Under the pieces are notes generated by a model that saw only the letters and a list, made by a program, of their open reading frames with translations, was not told the origin of the DNA and made no database searches. Source: Nepenthes gracilis (Eukaryota > Streptophyta > Magnoliopsida > Caryophyllales > Nepenthaceae). From it: a stretch of DNA of 64,000 nt. Positions 23,252 to 35,404 of the stretch are shown in pieces. The position numbers were made by a program, and so were the translations under genes. The stretch is from assembly GCA_033239525.1 (NCBI GenBank), contig BSYO01000011.1, positions 11,869,078 to 11,933,077 on the forward strand. The letters are read 5' to 3'. Numbering within the stretch: the stretch's first letter is position 1; every line of letters starts with the position of its first letter.

Positions 23252-24960
23252 TATATTAATTTGAAGTTTACAATCATATAAGTGTTGTAATTTCATCATT
23301 TTCTTCTTGTTCTGATTCAGATGAAGAGAAAGAGGAACTTGATTCATTTTCTTGAAGTTTATATACTTCATTTTCTTCTTAAATTGGTTGATATTCTGGT
23401 TCTTTAGAATCACTAAGTAATAAAGTAATTAAACTATTACACATTTGTTCATCAATTTTAAATAATTCATAAATTTTTTTTTTAAATTTTTATTGATTAA
23501 ATTTATGCCTTAATCTTTTATATTTTTAGCAAATAATTTTATATTATTGAGGTTGATAATAAGATTGAGTATTAGGTTTAGATGTTGATTTATGAGATTT
23601 CTTATATTGTTTTTTATATGTATTTTGTGGTTTATTCTAGTTGTAATATTTCTTAAAATATTTTAGTTTTGATTGAGAAGGTGCTTTGATTTTTTTTCTA
23701 TTCCATATTGTTGACAAAAAGTGCCTATTTGGACCTTAAATTGTTTATTATCTTTATGAAATTTGGATTGTTCTTTATACTCTTGATATAATTGCAATCC
23801 TTTTTTTTTTTTAGTAAAGACAAAAATTTATCCGTAAGTGAGTTCATTCCATGGTATAGCCCTATCCCCATTAGCTCAGTGAGCTTAGTTAGGATATGTT
23901 TGGCAAAATGGGTAGGTAAGCCGGTGATGAACCGTTCCTTCCAAAAAGGCTCACTACAATCAGTGCGGCAAAAAATATGAGTTAAAAATAAATTTTTATA
24001 CCATCTAAAATCTTGTAAAGTCGGGCATCTTAAATTGGATAAAATAATCTTGAAGTCTTAAACTTCAACTTCAATATTACCTAAAAAATACTGACTAATT
24101 GTGACAATTAATATTTTTATAGCATTTTCTTGATTAACAACTTGGATTTCTTTGTTAGGTCCTTGTTGTTGAACCTGTCAATTATGGTTCATAATATAAT
24201 CACATGCTACTTAGGTTAAGACGTTATTCCACCAGAATTTTAAAATTCCAGTGAATCTAATAATAAGCAAAATACAAGCTTAATGTTCTATTATTTGTTG
24301 TTAAGCTCTATAAGTAGTAGCATAAATACTCATATCATGGAGCATGCATGTAATTTTATATTCAAATTTATCATTTATATTCCACTCATGGATGGAATCT
24401 GTTTTATAGGTTTTGTCTAAAATCTTATATCTTTTTTCTTATTAAATATCAGGAGGAGTTCATCTAGGATAATAATTTCTTATTGTTAAATATCTAGGAG
24501 GATTAGGAGTATTTCTCCTATATTTAATTTTATCTATTTTTTGGTCAAATTCTGGATCTTCCTAAACTAATGTTGATCTATTGTTTATACAGTTTTAAAA
24601 TTTGCTTTATTTAGATGATGATGATGATAGAGTTAATTCTTGTATTTTTTTGAGTCAATCGATCTAAAATTACATCTGTTCTTTTTTGGGTAATTGGGGT
24701 TCTTTTCCTATGTTTGGATATGGGAAACTTATTAATGGTGAAATACTATGTAAAAATTGATAATTTTCTGTAGCCTTGGTTGTATGTTCAATTCTATCTA
24801 TTTGTTGGACTATAGTACATAAACTTTGACATTAATAATTATCTTATTCATAAATTTTTTTAATATCTTTTAGGGTTGCTTCACTTTTATTGTCTTTGTC
24901 TGCAACTTTTTTAAAAGGCGAAGCATTTAATGTTATTTCATCAACATTTAATTTTACACA
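23252..24960 (-). pseudogene. pararetroviral coat protein region, broken
   Basis: The minus-strand coding line shows the caulimovirid capsid pattern. It includes RNYYPR at about 24465, EWNINDKFEYKI near 24385, LRCPTLQDFRWYKNLF at about 24030-23980, and FWKERFITGLPTHFAK at 23950-23900. A Lys/Asn-rich basic stretch follows, then a degraded zinc-knuckle area near 23510 and an acidic Ser-rich tail around 23340-23280. Stops and frameshifts occur every few dozen codons. The solo LTR copy c abuts its end. Confidence 0.8.
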
Positions 24961-25111
24961 TGTTTGAGAGGGATGAACAGTCGTCATTTGCTGTCTACTA
25001 ACAGTTGTCCATATTGATGCAATTCTATTATGTATGTTAATTTGATTATCTTTCTATTTATTTTTTAAATAAGGTAAAAACCATTCAAAAAATAGTAAAT
25101 TCTATTTAAGT

Positions 25112-25963
25112 ATAATGCGTCCTGGATCCAAGTTTCGAATAGGTTTTGGTCAAGTTGATTATTGAGTCTGACTCGATTCACCGAGTTTGGATCATGCACA
25201 TCACTACAACAACCGAGAGGTCAGATGTCGGCGGGATCTTATTCTACCGAAAACCGTGAGAATCCAGTGATTCCAGACATTCTCTGTTTCCCTCTCAAGA
25301 TTCATGACTGTTGAGATTACATGTGTTTCCCCCCTCCAGTTATTGCTTCTATTGCTTTCTACTCTGAGATGTGAGTTATGATTATATTTGCTAAGCCGTA
25401 AGCTCATCCTTACTGTTTTCCTTCCAGATGAGAACACTTAGCTAGCGCCAGATTAGTTAGAGTAAGGTGAGAGACTTGCATTGAAGGGCATTACTGGACA
25501 TCGAAGCTTAAAGATTGGGTTATGATTATCTAATTAGAATGTAGACAGCCACTCATGGATGGATGTGACATGTTGTTATATTATGGTTTTGTTATGCTTC
25601 CGCAGGTTTTGATGATTTAGTTATACTTTCGCATTTATATTATGTTAATGTTTTCAGATTTTGAGTTTTGTTAGATGGCATCTCTCTAGACCCAATATAG
25701 TCGATAAGGTTACTGTACTAGAGTCATGGATGATATGACAGTTATATGATCCTATGTATTGTGTTGTAGGCTTTGTATTGACTATTTTGGTTAGATGTGT
25801 GCTTGTACAGGATGTATTTGAGTAGGTTGTATTTTTGATTTTCGTCCAATTGTAGAGAGAACTCTACCGAAATTTCTTTAGAATCCATAAGTATTAATTA
25901 TGGACTGTAGTTGTATTACCAATGACAGAGGTTATTTGCTGAAGAATAATCCGGTCCGTCACA
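25112..25963 (+). mobile_element. truncated LTR, 3' part, Tekay-like family
   Basis: This matches the last part of the family LTR in + orientation ('gtaagctcatccttactg...ccagatgag' and the terminal GGTCCGTCACA at 25954-25963). The 5' part is missing where it meets the pararetrovirus at about 25100. No primer-binding site follows, so it is not the 5' LTR of an adjacent element. Confidence 0.65.
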
Positions 25964-25974
25964 ACAATCTCATA

Positions 25975-26245
25975 ATTCCGGTCAACATTTCATCATCTAA
26001 TTTTTGGTCAACAACCATATAATTTCGGTCAACATTTCATCCTTAAATTTTCGGTCAACAACCACATAATTTCAGTCAACATTTCATCCTCAAAATTCCG
26101 GTCAACAACCACATAATTCTAGTCAACATTTCAACCTCAAATTTTCGGTCAACAACCACATAATTCCGGTTAACATTTCATCCATAAATTTTTGGTCAAC
26201 AACCACATAATTTCGGTCAACATTTCATCCTCAAATTTCCTTATC
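25975..26245. repeat. tandem array with a GGTCAAC core, about 45-bp dimeric unit
   Basis: Roughly six copies of a unit of the form 'GGTCAACAACCACATAATTncGGTCAACATTTCATCCtcAAAT'-like halves. Eight cores read GGTCAAC and two read AGTCAAC. On the minus strand each gives TTGACC or TTGACT, the plant W-box core. Confidence 0.85.
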
Positions 26246-26980
26246 ATCATCAACTTCGGCCTCCATCACACACATACCATCTCAACCGGCCTCCTCAACC
26301 ACACCATCCACTCCGGCCTCCACACCATCAATTTCAGCCACATCACACACAAAGCGCTCTAGCATTTTTTTTTTATCACAAAAGCAGCCCAAAATTTTTA
26401 TCAAAAGCAGGCCGGCATTTGTGCTTACAACAGCAGCCTAGAACCACAAAGCTGCCTGGTAAAATGTAGCCTAGACTTTTTACTTTTAGCAACAGCCAAA
26501 AATCTCAAAGCTGCCCGATAAAACGTAGCCTGACAGCCTGGCATTTTGCTTACAACAGCAGCCCAGCAATTTACATCAAAAGAAGGCCACAATTTTGCTT
26601 CCTCAAGTAGCCCAACAGTTTAGCTTCAAGCTGCCTAGTAATTACTTCTTCAACTGCTGCCTGACAAATTTTGGCTTTAAAGGCAGGTCGACAACTAAAG
26701 ATGCCCAGTAATTTTAACTTCAAGCAACCCAGTGAGATGCTCACCAAAACGGGCCAGCAAAAGCTGTCCGGTCAGCATTTTGCTTCAAAATTTCAGCCCT
26801 TTGCCCAAACAGCTTATGTTGACCGGACTCTAGTTTCATATCCTGATTTTTATGAGCTATTTCAGTCTTCATAACTTAATATTTTTTATTATCAAAGATA
26901 TTCAAAAATCGGTACACTATACTGTTAGTCCACTATTCTTATTCTTAGATATGTCCTTGTCCATTAGGATGACCCTTCAT
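26246..26980. other. degenerate short-motif repeats, no gene supported
   Basis: The region has 'cggcctcc' reiterations at 26255-26345. It continues with many loose copies of 'agcagcccagcaattt...gcttcaa' words up to about 26830. Both look like decayed tandem repeats, perhaps part of an unidentified LTR. A 67-codon open stretch at 26671-26874 looks incidental. Confidence 0.45.
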
Positions 26981-26984
26981 TAAT

Positions 26985-27495
26985 TAAACTAAAACCTGAT
27001 TATACAACCTTAATTATTTTATTTGAAATTCGAAATATTACAAGGCTCATGGCCCAAAGATCTCAGAATAAGATTGAGAATCCAAGTAAATGATCATTTT
27101 TTAAACTTAGGATGAACTGAAGTAGAAATTCATTAGTTCGTTCGAACTTCGAATTAAGTCGGAGGAATAGCTAATATAATCTAGGTTGCCTACAGATTTT
27201 GTGGATTATCAAAAAGTCACCCACGTATCGATAATTGAGGAAATCATTATGTGATCAAACTAAGTCGTTGTTGAAAATTAAAAATGTATCTTGTGATAAG
27301 GTTCTAATCCAGGTTTGGAAAGAAAACATGAGATGTCAAAATTTTGGATGATTCATTTGGATAGGGCCTTTTAGGATAAGTTATGTGATCAAGAATGTAG
27401 CATATGAACTTGAAGAAAGAATCTGAAAGGATTCTCCCCGATTGTAAATTTTGAGATTCGTCAAATTTCAATAATGAAATTTTTATAAATGGATG
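26985..27495 (+). pseudogene. gypsy integrase C-terminal remnant
   Basis: A weak + strand coding line. Residues WIGPFRISYVIKNVAYELEE are readable at about 27358-27420. They resemble the integrase C-terminal block, which is followed by the typical element tail ('aatgaaatttttataaatggatgag') before an LTR. The rest is too decayed to align by eye. Confidence 0.5.
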
Positions 27496-27499
27496 AGAA

Positions 27500-27691
27500 T
27501 ATAATATCCCAAATTTTTATCCAATTAATTTGGGATAATTTATTATTTTTGGATAATTTAGGTGTGATAGAAATTAATTAAATATTATAAAATTTAAAAG
27601 GATATTTGGATTAGTTAGGTCGGCACCCAAAGTGTGTCCGTGCTGTCGCCCGAGTATTGATATGGGATTTGAAATAAAAGGAAATAAATAA

Positions 27692-27749
<58 letters not shown>

Positions 27750-30083
27750 TGAAAAAGAAGAGAACGAGGGAAGCAGAGGGTTTCACGAAGAGAGAGAGAG
27801 GGAGAAGAGAAAGAGATGAGAGATCAAGGCTTTTGGGTTCGAATCCGACTTAGAACCAATTAAAAAAGTGATAAATCGGGATAAGGCAAATGCACTCATA
27901 CCATCATCTTTTATTTTCTTACACTTTTATTCCTTTTTTTCTGGTATCCTCGTTCCGATACCCATATAAGTTTATATTTTGTATTGTACATAACCTAAGT
28001 ATGAAAATATTCGATTTTATATCCGATTTCTAATATTTGTGCGGATTTTTACACTCAAAAATCCCTACCCATGTCCAGACCAATTTTACCAATTATTTTA
28101 AATTTTATACATGGTTTGATATTAGATAATTGAAACCCATGACTTGAGTATACACATATGTAAATTTATACGCAATTTTATAGTTTTTGACTGATTTTCG
28201 AATAGGAAATCGTAACCCCACATCCCAGATGATTTCATCGATTAAATTAGAATTTATACATGAATTGACTTTAAAATATTATTACCCATACTATGAACAT
28301 GTTAATTTATCAATTGGGTACTCGAATTGGTAGTTTTGTGCTGTTTTATACTCACCAGAATCCTAACCCACGCCCCTTTGGATTTTACCCCTAATTAATC
28401 GTAATTTATACATAATTCAGTTTTAAAAATTCGTAATTTTTGTTTGATGGACACGGGCACCCCGTATATTTGGTATTTATGCCCATGAAATTATATATGA
28501 TAATTTTATGTATTCCAAAAATATTGTCGGATATGAACAATGATATTTAATCACATGTACATTAAATTTATTATCTTATATATGTTTCAAAATTTATGTT
28601 ATATGCATATGTGAAGGGATTTATCATTCGGAAGCTCTAAAATTATATATGGCTCATTACAGTAAGAATTTCTTATATGCCTCAAGCCTCATGGCAAATT
28701 GCGTATGAAATTATAAGCATGTAAAAATATAAACTCATGAGAACTAATTATCCGCATTTGTATCAAAGAATTTTGATGGTTATGTTTGGCTTAACGTGAA
28801 AAAGGATTTCCTAATTTTTTTTAAATTTTAAAGGAAATTATGCATGAAATTAAGAATACGTGACGATTTAAACTCACGAGAAATATGAAAATATGAATCT
28901 GAATAAGTTTTATGAAAAAAGAACCAATAAGGGATATTCTGTACTTAAGTAATGGACTTATGAACTGTTCTTCGAAACGACAAACTGATTAAACTGACAA
29001 ACCGTTCTTCGGAATGATGAACTGATTGACTTATAAACCGTTCTCCGAAACGAAGAATTTTGTACTTAAGTGCAGGATTCTTTAAAGAAATAAGAAACTA
29101 AGAAATTTAACCAATGATCGTTTAACAAATAGTATATTTTGACAGATCATATATTATAGTGAAAACTCAATGATTATCCTGGCCGTATTTTATAGCGGGT
29201 GATATTTTTTAACATGCCTTAATATATTATAATAGAAGGTCATTGTCTGATTTGGTACCGCTTGCGGCTATTGGCCCCATCTATAGGGTTTGTATGTGGA
29301 CGGCCCGCCTTTGGGTTTTGAATAGGATGAGATAGTTTTTGATTGTGTAAAAGCAAAAACAATCCAAATTATGACCGACTACTCCTTTGTTAGTAAAGCC
29401 TATTGACCCCTGACCCCCAAACGAAATAAGTTTTTAATATGATTTGGTGACTAAGAAAAGATAAAGAAAATGAACTAAAGAAATTTGAAACAAATCATAA
29501 AAGCATTCTTTTCTGAATCATGATTTATAATCTCATATGCATCTCTATTTCCTCATATATGCATTATTATGTTTTTGAATATGAAATTATGTATGTCCTT
29601 TGATATATATATATACCTTGCTGAATTTTTGGCTCACCCTTACTATTTTTCTCTCTCTAGATAAGTATGAGTTGCCCCAACGAGGTAAGATAGAGGATTT
29701 GAGTCGGCTAGACTCGAAGATGATCTTATAGACTTAGTTATGTGGTCTTGTGCCTTCTGATGGGATATTTTGTATTTCTGATGGATTTTATATATAGATA
29801 TATGCATATGATGATGATCATAATGATGTAGAGATAGTTAGTTTCCACTGTATTGATGAATGTTTATATTTTCACATATTATTATGATTAATTGGATACC
29901 TAGTGGCATCTATTTTGAGTCAACGTTATACTGGAGTTATGACATTGATGCCATGTGAGGTTTTATGTGTTGTAGATTTGTATGTTGTACTGCATAGGGT
30001 ATTCATAGGTTTTGTATTAAGCCGACGTCTGTATTACAATCAAAACTCTATTAAATTTTCGGTTGAAAATATGGTACGTCACT
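27500..30083 (+). mobile_element. full-length LTR, Tekay-like family (+ orientation)
   Basis: It begins TATAATATCCC (the G of TG mutated) right after a purine-rich tract and ends GGTACGTCACT (final A mutated), about 2.58 kb. Its layout parallels the LTR at 31483: an early 'gtcggcaccc' block, a purine-rich (GAGA) leader at 27785-27820, and a late 'gctcacccttactat...agataagtatgag' segment at 29632-29670. It probably belongs to the remnant ending at 27495. The following coding sequence is from another copy. Confidence 0.65.
27696..27747. repeat. (ATA)n microsatellite
   Basis: About 17 ATA/AAT trinucleotides in an unbroken run inside the LTR. Confidence 0.95.
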
Positions 30084-30085
30084 AA

Positions 30086-31470
30086 TGGATTTTAATATGT
30101 AGGCTAATGAAATTCTTTGTTTTTAGGATAAGATTTGTGTTCCGAACATTAATGAGCTGAAAAAATAAATTCTGAATGAGGCTCATAGATCGAAATATAC
30201 AATTCATCCCAAAGTAAACAAAATATATCAAGATGTAAAGAAGAATTTCTAGTGGAGAAATTTAATGCAAAAAATTACAGCATTTGTGGTGATGTGCATT
30301 ATATGCCAACAAATGAAGGCCAAGTATAAGAAGCCTTCAAGATTTTTGTATCCTTTGCCAAGTTTTAGTTAGAAGTGAGAACATATTATGATGGGTTTAG
30401 TTTCAAGTTTGTCGAGAACTGCAAGGACTCTGGATTCTATTTGGGTGATTATTGATCAGTTAACAAAATTGGTTCATTGCTTACCTATCAAGATGACATA
30501 TTCTAGAGACAAATTGGCGCATCTAGCCCGTCTATACATTAATGAAATTGTGAGATTGGATGGCATTCCAATTTCGATAATTTCTAATTGTGAGATTTGT
30601 ATCAAAATTTTAGAAAAGCTTACATAGGGAGTTGGGTATCAGGTTAAAATTCAGTACAACATTCAATCCACAGATGGATAGTCAATCTGAGAAGACTATT
30701 TAAATTCTGGAGGATATATTGCAGGCATCAGTTTTAAAAATAAAAGAAAATTGGGATAATTATTTGCTACTAGCTAAGTTCACCTATAACAATAATTATT
30801 AGTCAAGTATCGGAATGGTCCATTTTGAGGCTTTAATGGACAAAGATGTAGGTCTCCTATCAATTAGAAGGAGATTGGTGATCATAGACTTTTGGACCCT
30901 GATATCATTCAGAATACGGCGGATAATATTAAAATTATTCAAGATCAGCTGGTAGTTGCCTAGAGTCACCAAAAGAGTTATACTGATTGAAGAAGATCTA
31001 ATTTGAGATTCGATGTGGGCAACCATATGTTTTTGAAAGTGTCTTCGAGGAAAGGAATATCGAGGTTTTGAGTTAAAGGTAAATTAAAGTTGAGATTCAT
31101 TGGACCATTTGAGGTGTTGCAGCGAGTCGGAAAGGTAGCCTATAGATTGGCTTCATCTTAGAGTTTGGCAGATTATCACAGCGTGTTCCATGTGTCGATG
31201 TTGAGAAAATATGTATATAATCCTTCGCATGTAATTGAGTTTGCATAGCTAAAGATTGATGAGAATTTATCTTATATTGAGATTTCAGTTCAAATATTGG
31301 ATAGAAAAGATCAAGTATTGATGAGTAAGACGATTTCGTTGGTCAATGTGCTATGGAGAAACCATTTGGTCGATGAAGCAACCTGGGAGTGCGAGGATGA
31401 GGTCTGAGAGAAGTACCCCCATTTGTTTGAATATTAAGGAATGTAAATTTTGATGACGAAATTTTTATAT
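30086..31470 (+). pseudogene. Tekay/Del-like gypsy integrase and chromodomain-like tail
   Basis: The + strand coding line starts inside the integrase H2C2 zinc region (ILNEAHRSKYTIHP; CIICQQMKA near 30298-30325). It passes through the core (DSIWVIIDQLTKLVHCLPI at 30430-30490; LARLYINEIVRLDGIPISII) and the C-terminal block (NHMFLKVSSRKGISRF; LKLRFIGPFEVLQRVG). It ends in a chromodomain-like tail (VNVLWRNHLVDEATWECEDEV at 31340-31405). Stops are scattered. RT and RNase H are absent, because the sequence to the left is an LTR from another copy. It is the same family as the minus-strand pol at 9578-14640. Confidence 0.85.
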
Positions 31471-31482
31471 GGAGAGAAGAGT

Positions 31483-33239
31483 TGTAATACCCATATCCCC
31501 ATTTGGTTTGTTTTGATATTAATTATGATTTTGGGATTAATTTGATATATTTAAATTTATTATATCTTGTGAAATTTTAAAGGAATCAGATTAGCAGGGT
31601 TGATGCCTAAAGCACACCCGAGTGGCACCTAAGAGCCAAAAGCCGTGGGTCGATGCCCAAGGCGCGCCTAAGACTGCACTCGAGGGCCAAATCTAGTGAT
31701 GGTCAAATTTGAGCCATGCCTGATGCCACGATCGAGCACCAGGTTAGCTATTTAAGTGAGCACGGGGCACTATATGCCTATTTTGCGTGGAATAAGGAAG
31801 AGAGGAGAGAGAGAGAAAGAGTAAGAGATAAAAGAGACAAAAGGTAGAGTTCGGGCATTTTGATACATTCTTTTGTCAGATTTATTTGGTATAAGTTCAA
31901 TATAGGTATCTGTAAGCTCTATCCTTGGTCTATTTTCGTATGTAATGACGTTTACTTACATTTTAGAGGTTTTATGTACATACATATTATTTTTATTTAC
32001 CTTATTTTATTTCCTGTGAACATGCATGGCAAATTTACCCATCATTCTAGAATTTTATTAGGGTTTTTAATTTTAAGGGTTTTATGATTTTATGAAAACC
32101 TATATAAATATCTGAAGTTGTATATATTTTGTATTAATATATTTGTATGGGAAAGAGTATAAAACTTGCATGGGTTGTGCATTAGTCTACATGCATGCTG
32201 CCGTGGGATGAGGTTGCTACCTTTGTAATTCGATATATGATCTGATTCGATATGTGATATGTGGCGCCTCTCCCGACGGGAAGACTTTGTTCTCGATGAA
32301 AAAAATGTGTCTTCTTTTTTTACCGGTAGGAAAAGGCTTTGCCTGTAGTTGACCTATCCTATATGTGTTTTAATGAAAACCATTATAAGATAATTGAGCG
32401 AAAAACTAATATATTCAAACGTCATAATATATGTAATAAATTTAAGAATTTCACCTATTACAGCAAGTGGCAAAATATAGTGAACTTGTTTTATATCTAC
32501 GGAAGACAGTGTTCATAGATAGCCTAACCTGCCGACCTAACATATAGTTGATATGGTTTAAAATTATTTAAAATATGTGTAACCCTTTTTCAAATTGGTA
32601 TCTTGATTTTTAGTTCTCCAATTTTGTGCATGCTCTATATTTCCACATGAATTTATATTTGAACTCTAATTTGAGATTTGTAAGTTTGCCCATGGGTGGA
32701 AATTTAGTCAGTCTCATACTTATGGATATGTGATATGTCCCAAAACATATTTTGATTTATATAACTTCATTTCGGCCTTTATTTATTCATATGTTATTTG
32801 GATCCAAACATCATTTTATTCATTATACATTTCGTATGAATATGATATTGGATCACAATTTGTTATATGATATGATTTGGATTATGAGATTTGACTCCGG
32901 ATCTCGATTTATTGAGTATGTCACGATTGGACCATGTTAGATATGGACTATGATTTGAGTATGAGGCTCCCCTCAGACTTTCTATAAATTTTCTAACCCC
33001 ATGATTTATTTTATATGATTTGTTTATACTATTTGAACCCCTCTCTCTAATTGCTGACACATATATATTATTTTCTATATATACTGATACTTGCTAAATT
33101 TTAGCATCCTGTTTTCATTTTCATCCCTTCGAATTAGTGGGTTTGGCTATACTTGCAGAAGTTTGAATGCGATCTGACGCAACATTATTTGTTTGGTAAG
33201 TATGAGTGTTTTATTTTGATTTATGTTCGGATCTCGACG
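31483..33239 (+). mobile_element. 3' LTR of the plus-strand Tekay-like element, truncated
   Basis: It starts TGTAATACCC immediately after the purine tract 'ggagagaagagt', downstream of the chromodomain-like tail. It contains the family's 'gcccgagtggc' GC-richer block (31600-31730) and a purine-rich leader (31795-31850). It reaches the late segment 'ggtaagtatgagt' at 33197 and then stops at 33239. Roughly the last 400 bp, including the GTCACA end, is missing and replaced by the tandem duplication. Confidence 0.75.
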
Positions 33240-33835
33240 ATATATTAGTCATAAGGGACAATCTCAACTAGATTTGTGAGTCTTTCAACTAGATTTGTGA
33301 CACTTTTCTTACTTCAAGACTCGGGACAATCTCAATACTATTAGTCATAAGGGGTATACTACTCTTGCATGCCCACTAGTTTTCACTGAGCTTCTGTTTC
33401 TCAATTCAGCCTATTTTTCATATCCTAAAATAAGAGTCTTACATATTGAGTTTAAAGTTCATGTAGCTTTCTAATATTTTTTACCTAGCTTAAAGATATA
33501 ATGGTTTAAGTATATGATGAATTTTCTCAAAAATCATATATATTAGTCATAAGGGACAATCTCAACTAGATTTGTGAGTCTTTCAACTAGATTTGTGACA
33601 CTTTTCTTACTTCAAGACTCGGGACAATCTCAATACTATTAGTCATAAGGGGTATACTACTCTTGCATGCCCACTAGTTTTCACTGAGCTTCTGTTTCTC
33701 AATTCAGCCTATTTTTCATATCCTAAAATAAGAGTCTTACATATTGAGTTTAAAGTTCATGTAGCTTTCTAATATTTTTTACCTAGCTTAAAGATATAAT
33801 GGTTTAAGTATATGATGAATTTTCTCAAAAATCAT
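33240..33835. repeat. 298-bp tandem duplication, two copies
   Basis: The segment beginning ATATATTAGTCATAAGGG at 33240 recurs at 33538, offset 298 bp. I find no difference between the copies reading base by base. Each copy also contains shorter internal repeats: 'caactagatttgtgag/caactagatttgtgac', 'gggacaatctcaa' twice, and 'attagtcataagggg' twice. Confidence 0.95.
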
Positions 33836-33837
33836 AT

Positions 33838-35300
33838 CCATTTTATTTTATTATTTATTTATTTATTTCATTGTGGTCCACATAATCAATGTAAAGATAC
33901 TAGAATTCAGAACCAATCAAATTGCTTCTACTCTAGATAAATCTTAGTTTAGATATATATCAATTGCAAAATTTAAAATTTAAAAAATGAAAAATAGTAT
34001 TTTTTATATATATATTTGTTCTAATTTATTAGATAAATAAAAGTGTTGGGTACCGATTCACTACAAATCTCAACCTGTAACGCAACTAGCTTGGAGAGTC
34101 TCATCGGTTCGTTTATTCATTACCGTTTTAGTCCAAAAGTGGAGCAATACTGAAAGACAAACTAAAACAAAATCAACAATACACGTTGACACCTAATCAC
34201 AAATGTCCATCATTTAGTCAGTATGGGACTAATGAAAAGATTTAGATTTTACCCGTATAATATCCTAAAAAGACGTTTGTTAACCTTAAAATATTCTAGA
34301 GGATGCATGATAGTGTATGATAGCCATGTCAGGAGAAAATCTCGGCAACCGTATAACTATCTTTTGACTCTAGATGCACAATAAATCAATCACTTACTTC
34401 CTCCCAATGACTATAGTTGGCCTTTAAACTATAAATTTACCACCAATCTTCATTACTAAATATCTAGTTTCTAATTTTTTTGTCTAATCTACTCTTACTC
34501 TCTCTCACTTTCATCAAACAACTGTCAACAAATTCTCTCCCAACCTTGTAAGAATTAAAGACAAATTCCCTATCTCACAAGAAAAAAAAAAAAAGCAATA
34601 GTTAGCCCCTCCAAAACAGGGAGAGTCTTAATTGATAGAAAAGATCGTCGCTACTCCAATGGCAAGGTGCCACCCAAGTTCCCAATGGAGCGGAGATGGC
34701 GCCTAAGGAGGGCATCGATGCCATATTTTTCTAAAAACTAAATACTATTCAGCACTAGTAATACCTGTGACCAGTCTCTCTGAAAAGGCTACGCAACTAC
34801 TACGAGTTTATAGTAATGCTCGATCCTTTATGACACATTCCGTCTAACACTAAAAGTTCCATGGCAAAATTTAAGTATTTAAATATTCGATAATCTCTTT
34901 TTTTTTTTTTTCAAATTTGCCAATCTTATATCAACTTAGGCATCAAAGTGGTTCACCCGATAACAAAAACGACGTCTCTTAACATTATTAATTATAATGT
35001 ACAGGATCAGGGTTATAAAAATTGTACTCAAATTTCGCTTTGGCTGATAATCAACTTGGATAAGATCTCAATTCAGATACATAAAAATAAGTTTTTTAAA
35101 AAAATTAAATTATGTAAAAATTAATATAATAATATAAATATAGAATATTTTGCAATGAAAATATTTTATCCCAAGTGTAGTTCGTATCTTTATTTTGGAT
35201 GAAGGGACGAGTTGAGATTGTTGTAAAAAACACACAATGACGTACTAAAGGAAAAACGTAAACACGCGCTATTGGCGTTGTCTGGTCAAGGGAACAATGT
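33838..35300. other. intergenic DNA upstream of the CID-type gene
   Basis: AT-rich sequence without a convincing gene. A possible small LTR-like unit (TGTTGGGTACC at 34044 to CTATCTCACA at 34579, with a TATAAATT near 34430) is present, but flanking duplications do not match and I see no partner. The poly-A and poly-T runs near 34583 and 34900 are unremarkable. Confidence 0.4.
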
Positions 35301-35308
35301 TCGATTGG

Positions 35309-35330
35309 AGAGAGAGAGAGAGAGAGAGAG
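35309..35330. repeat. (GA)n microsatellite in the gene's promoter region
   Basis: Eleven GA dinucleotides in a row about 100-200 bp upstream of the likely transcribed region of the CID-type gene. GA-rich tracts are common near plant transcription starts. Confidence 0.9.
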
Positions 35331-35404
35331 CGCGAGTTGCCAAATTGAGTGGTGAAGGCCACGGTTCTTACCTATTTTTATGTGGTGGTGGTAGTGGCCC
35401 TGAG

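Larger units (their letters stand above)
14650..25095 (-). mobile_element. endogenous pararetrovirus (Caulimoviridae), decayed, split by two solo LTRs
   Basis: The minus-strand order is coat protein, protease, reverse transcriptase-RNase H, a second ORF, then a promoter/leader-like segment. This matches an integrated plant pararetrovirus. There is no LTR pair belonging to it and no integrase. Subtracting the two solo LTRs (4.2 kb) leaves about 6.2 kb, and the movement-protein region is missing or unrecognisable at the 25095 end. Frameshifts and stops occur throughout, so it is an old non-functional insertion. The gene set and the presence of ORF2 fit a florendovirus- or petuvirus-like group, but I cannot decide the genus without alignment. 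Confidence 0.8.

Noticed and set aside
25975..26245. CRISPR-like array (regular short repeats)
   Set aside because: Spacers are themselves repetitive, the repeats are imperfect, and the context is plant DNA. It is an ordinary tandem repeat.
26671..26874. 67-codon + strand open frame
   Set aside because: Sits in degenerate 'agcagccca' repeats and has no recognisable motif.
27500..30083. 5' LTR of the pol fragment that follows at 30086
   Set aside because: No primer site follows the LTR. Coding sequence starts abruptly in the integrase zinc region, so the two are from different copies or were joined by deletion.
34044..34579. Possible small solo LTR (TGTTGGG...CTCACA) with a TATA-like box
   Set aside because: The 5-bp flanks (AAAAG and AGAAA) do not match, and no internal or partner sequence supports it.
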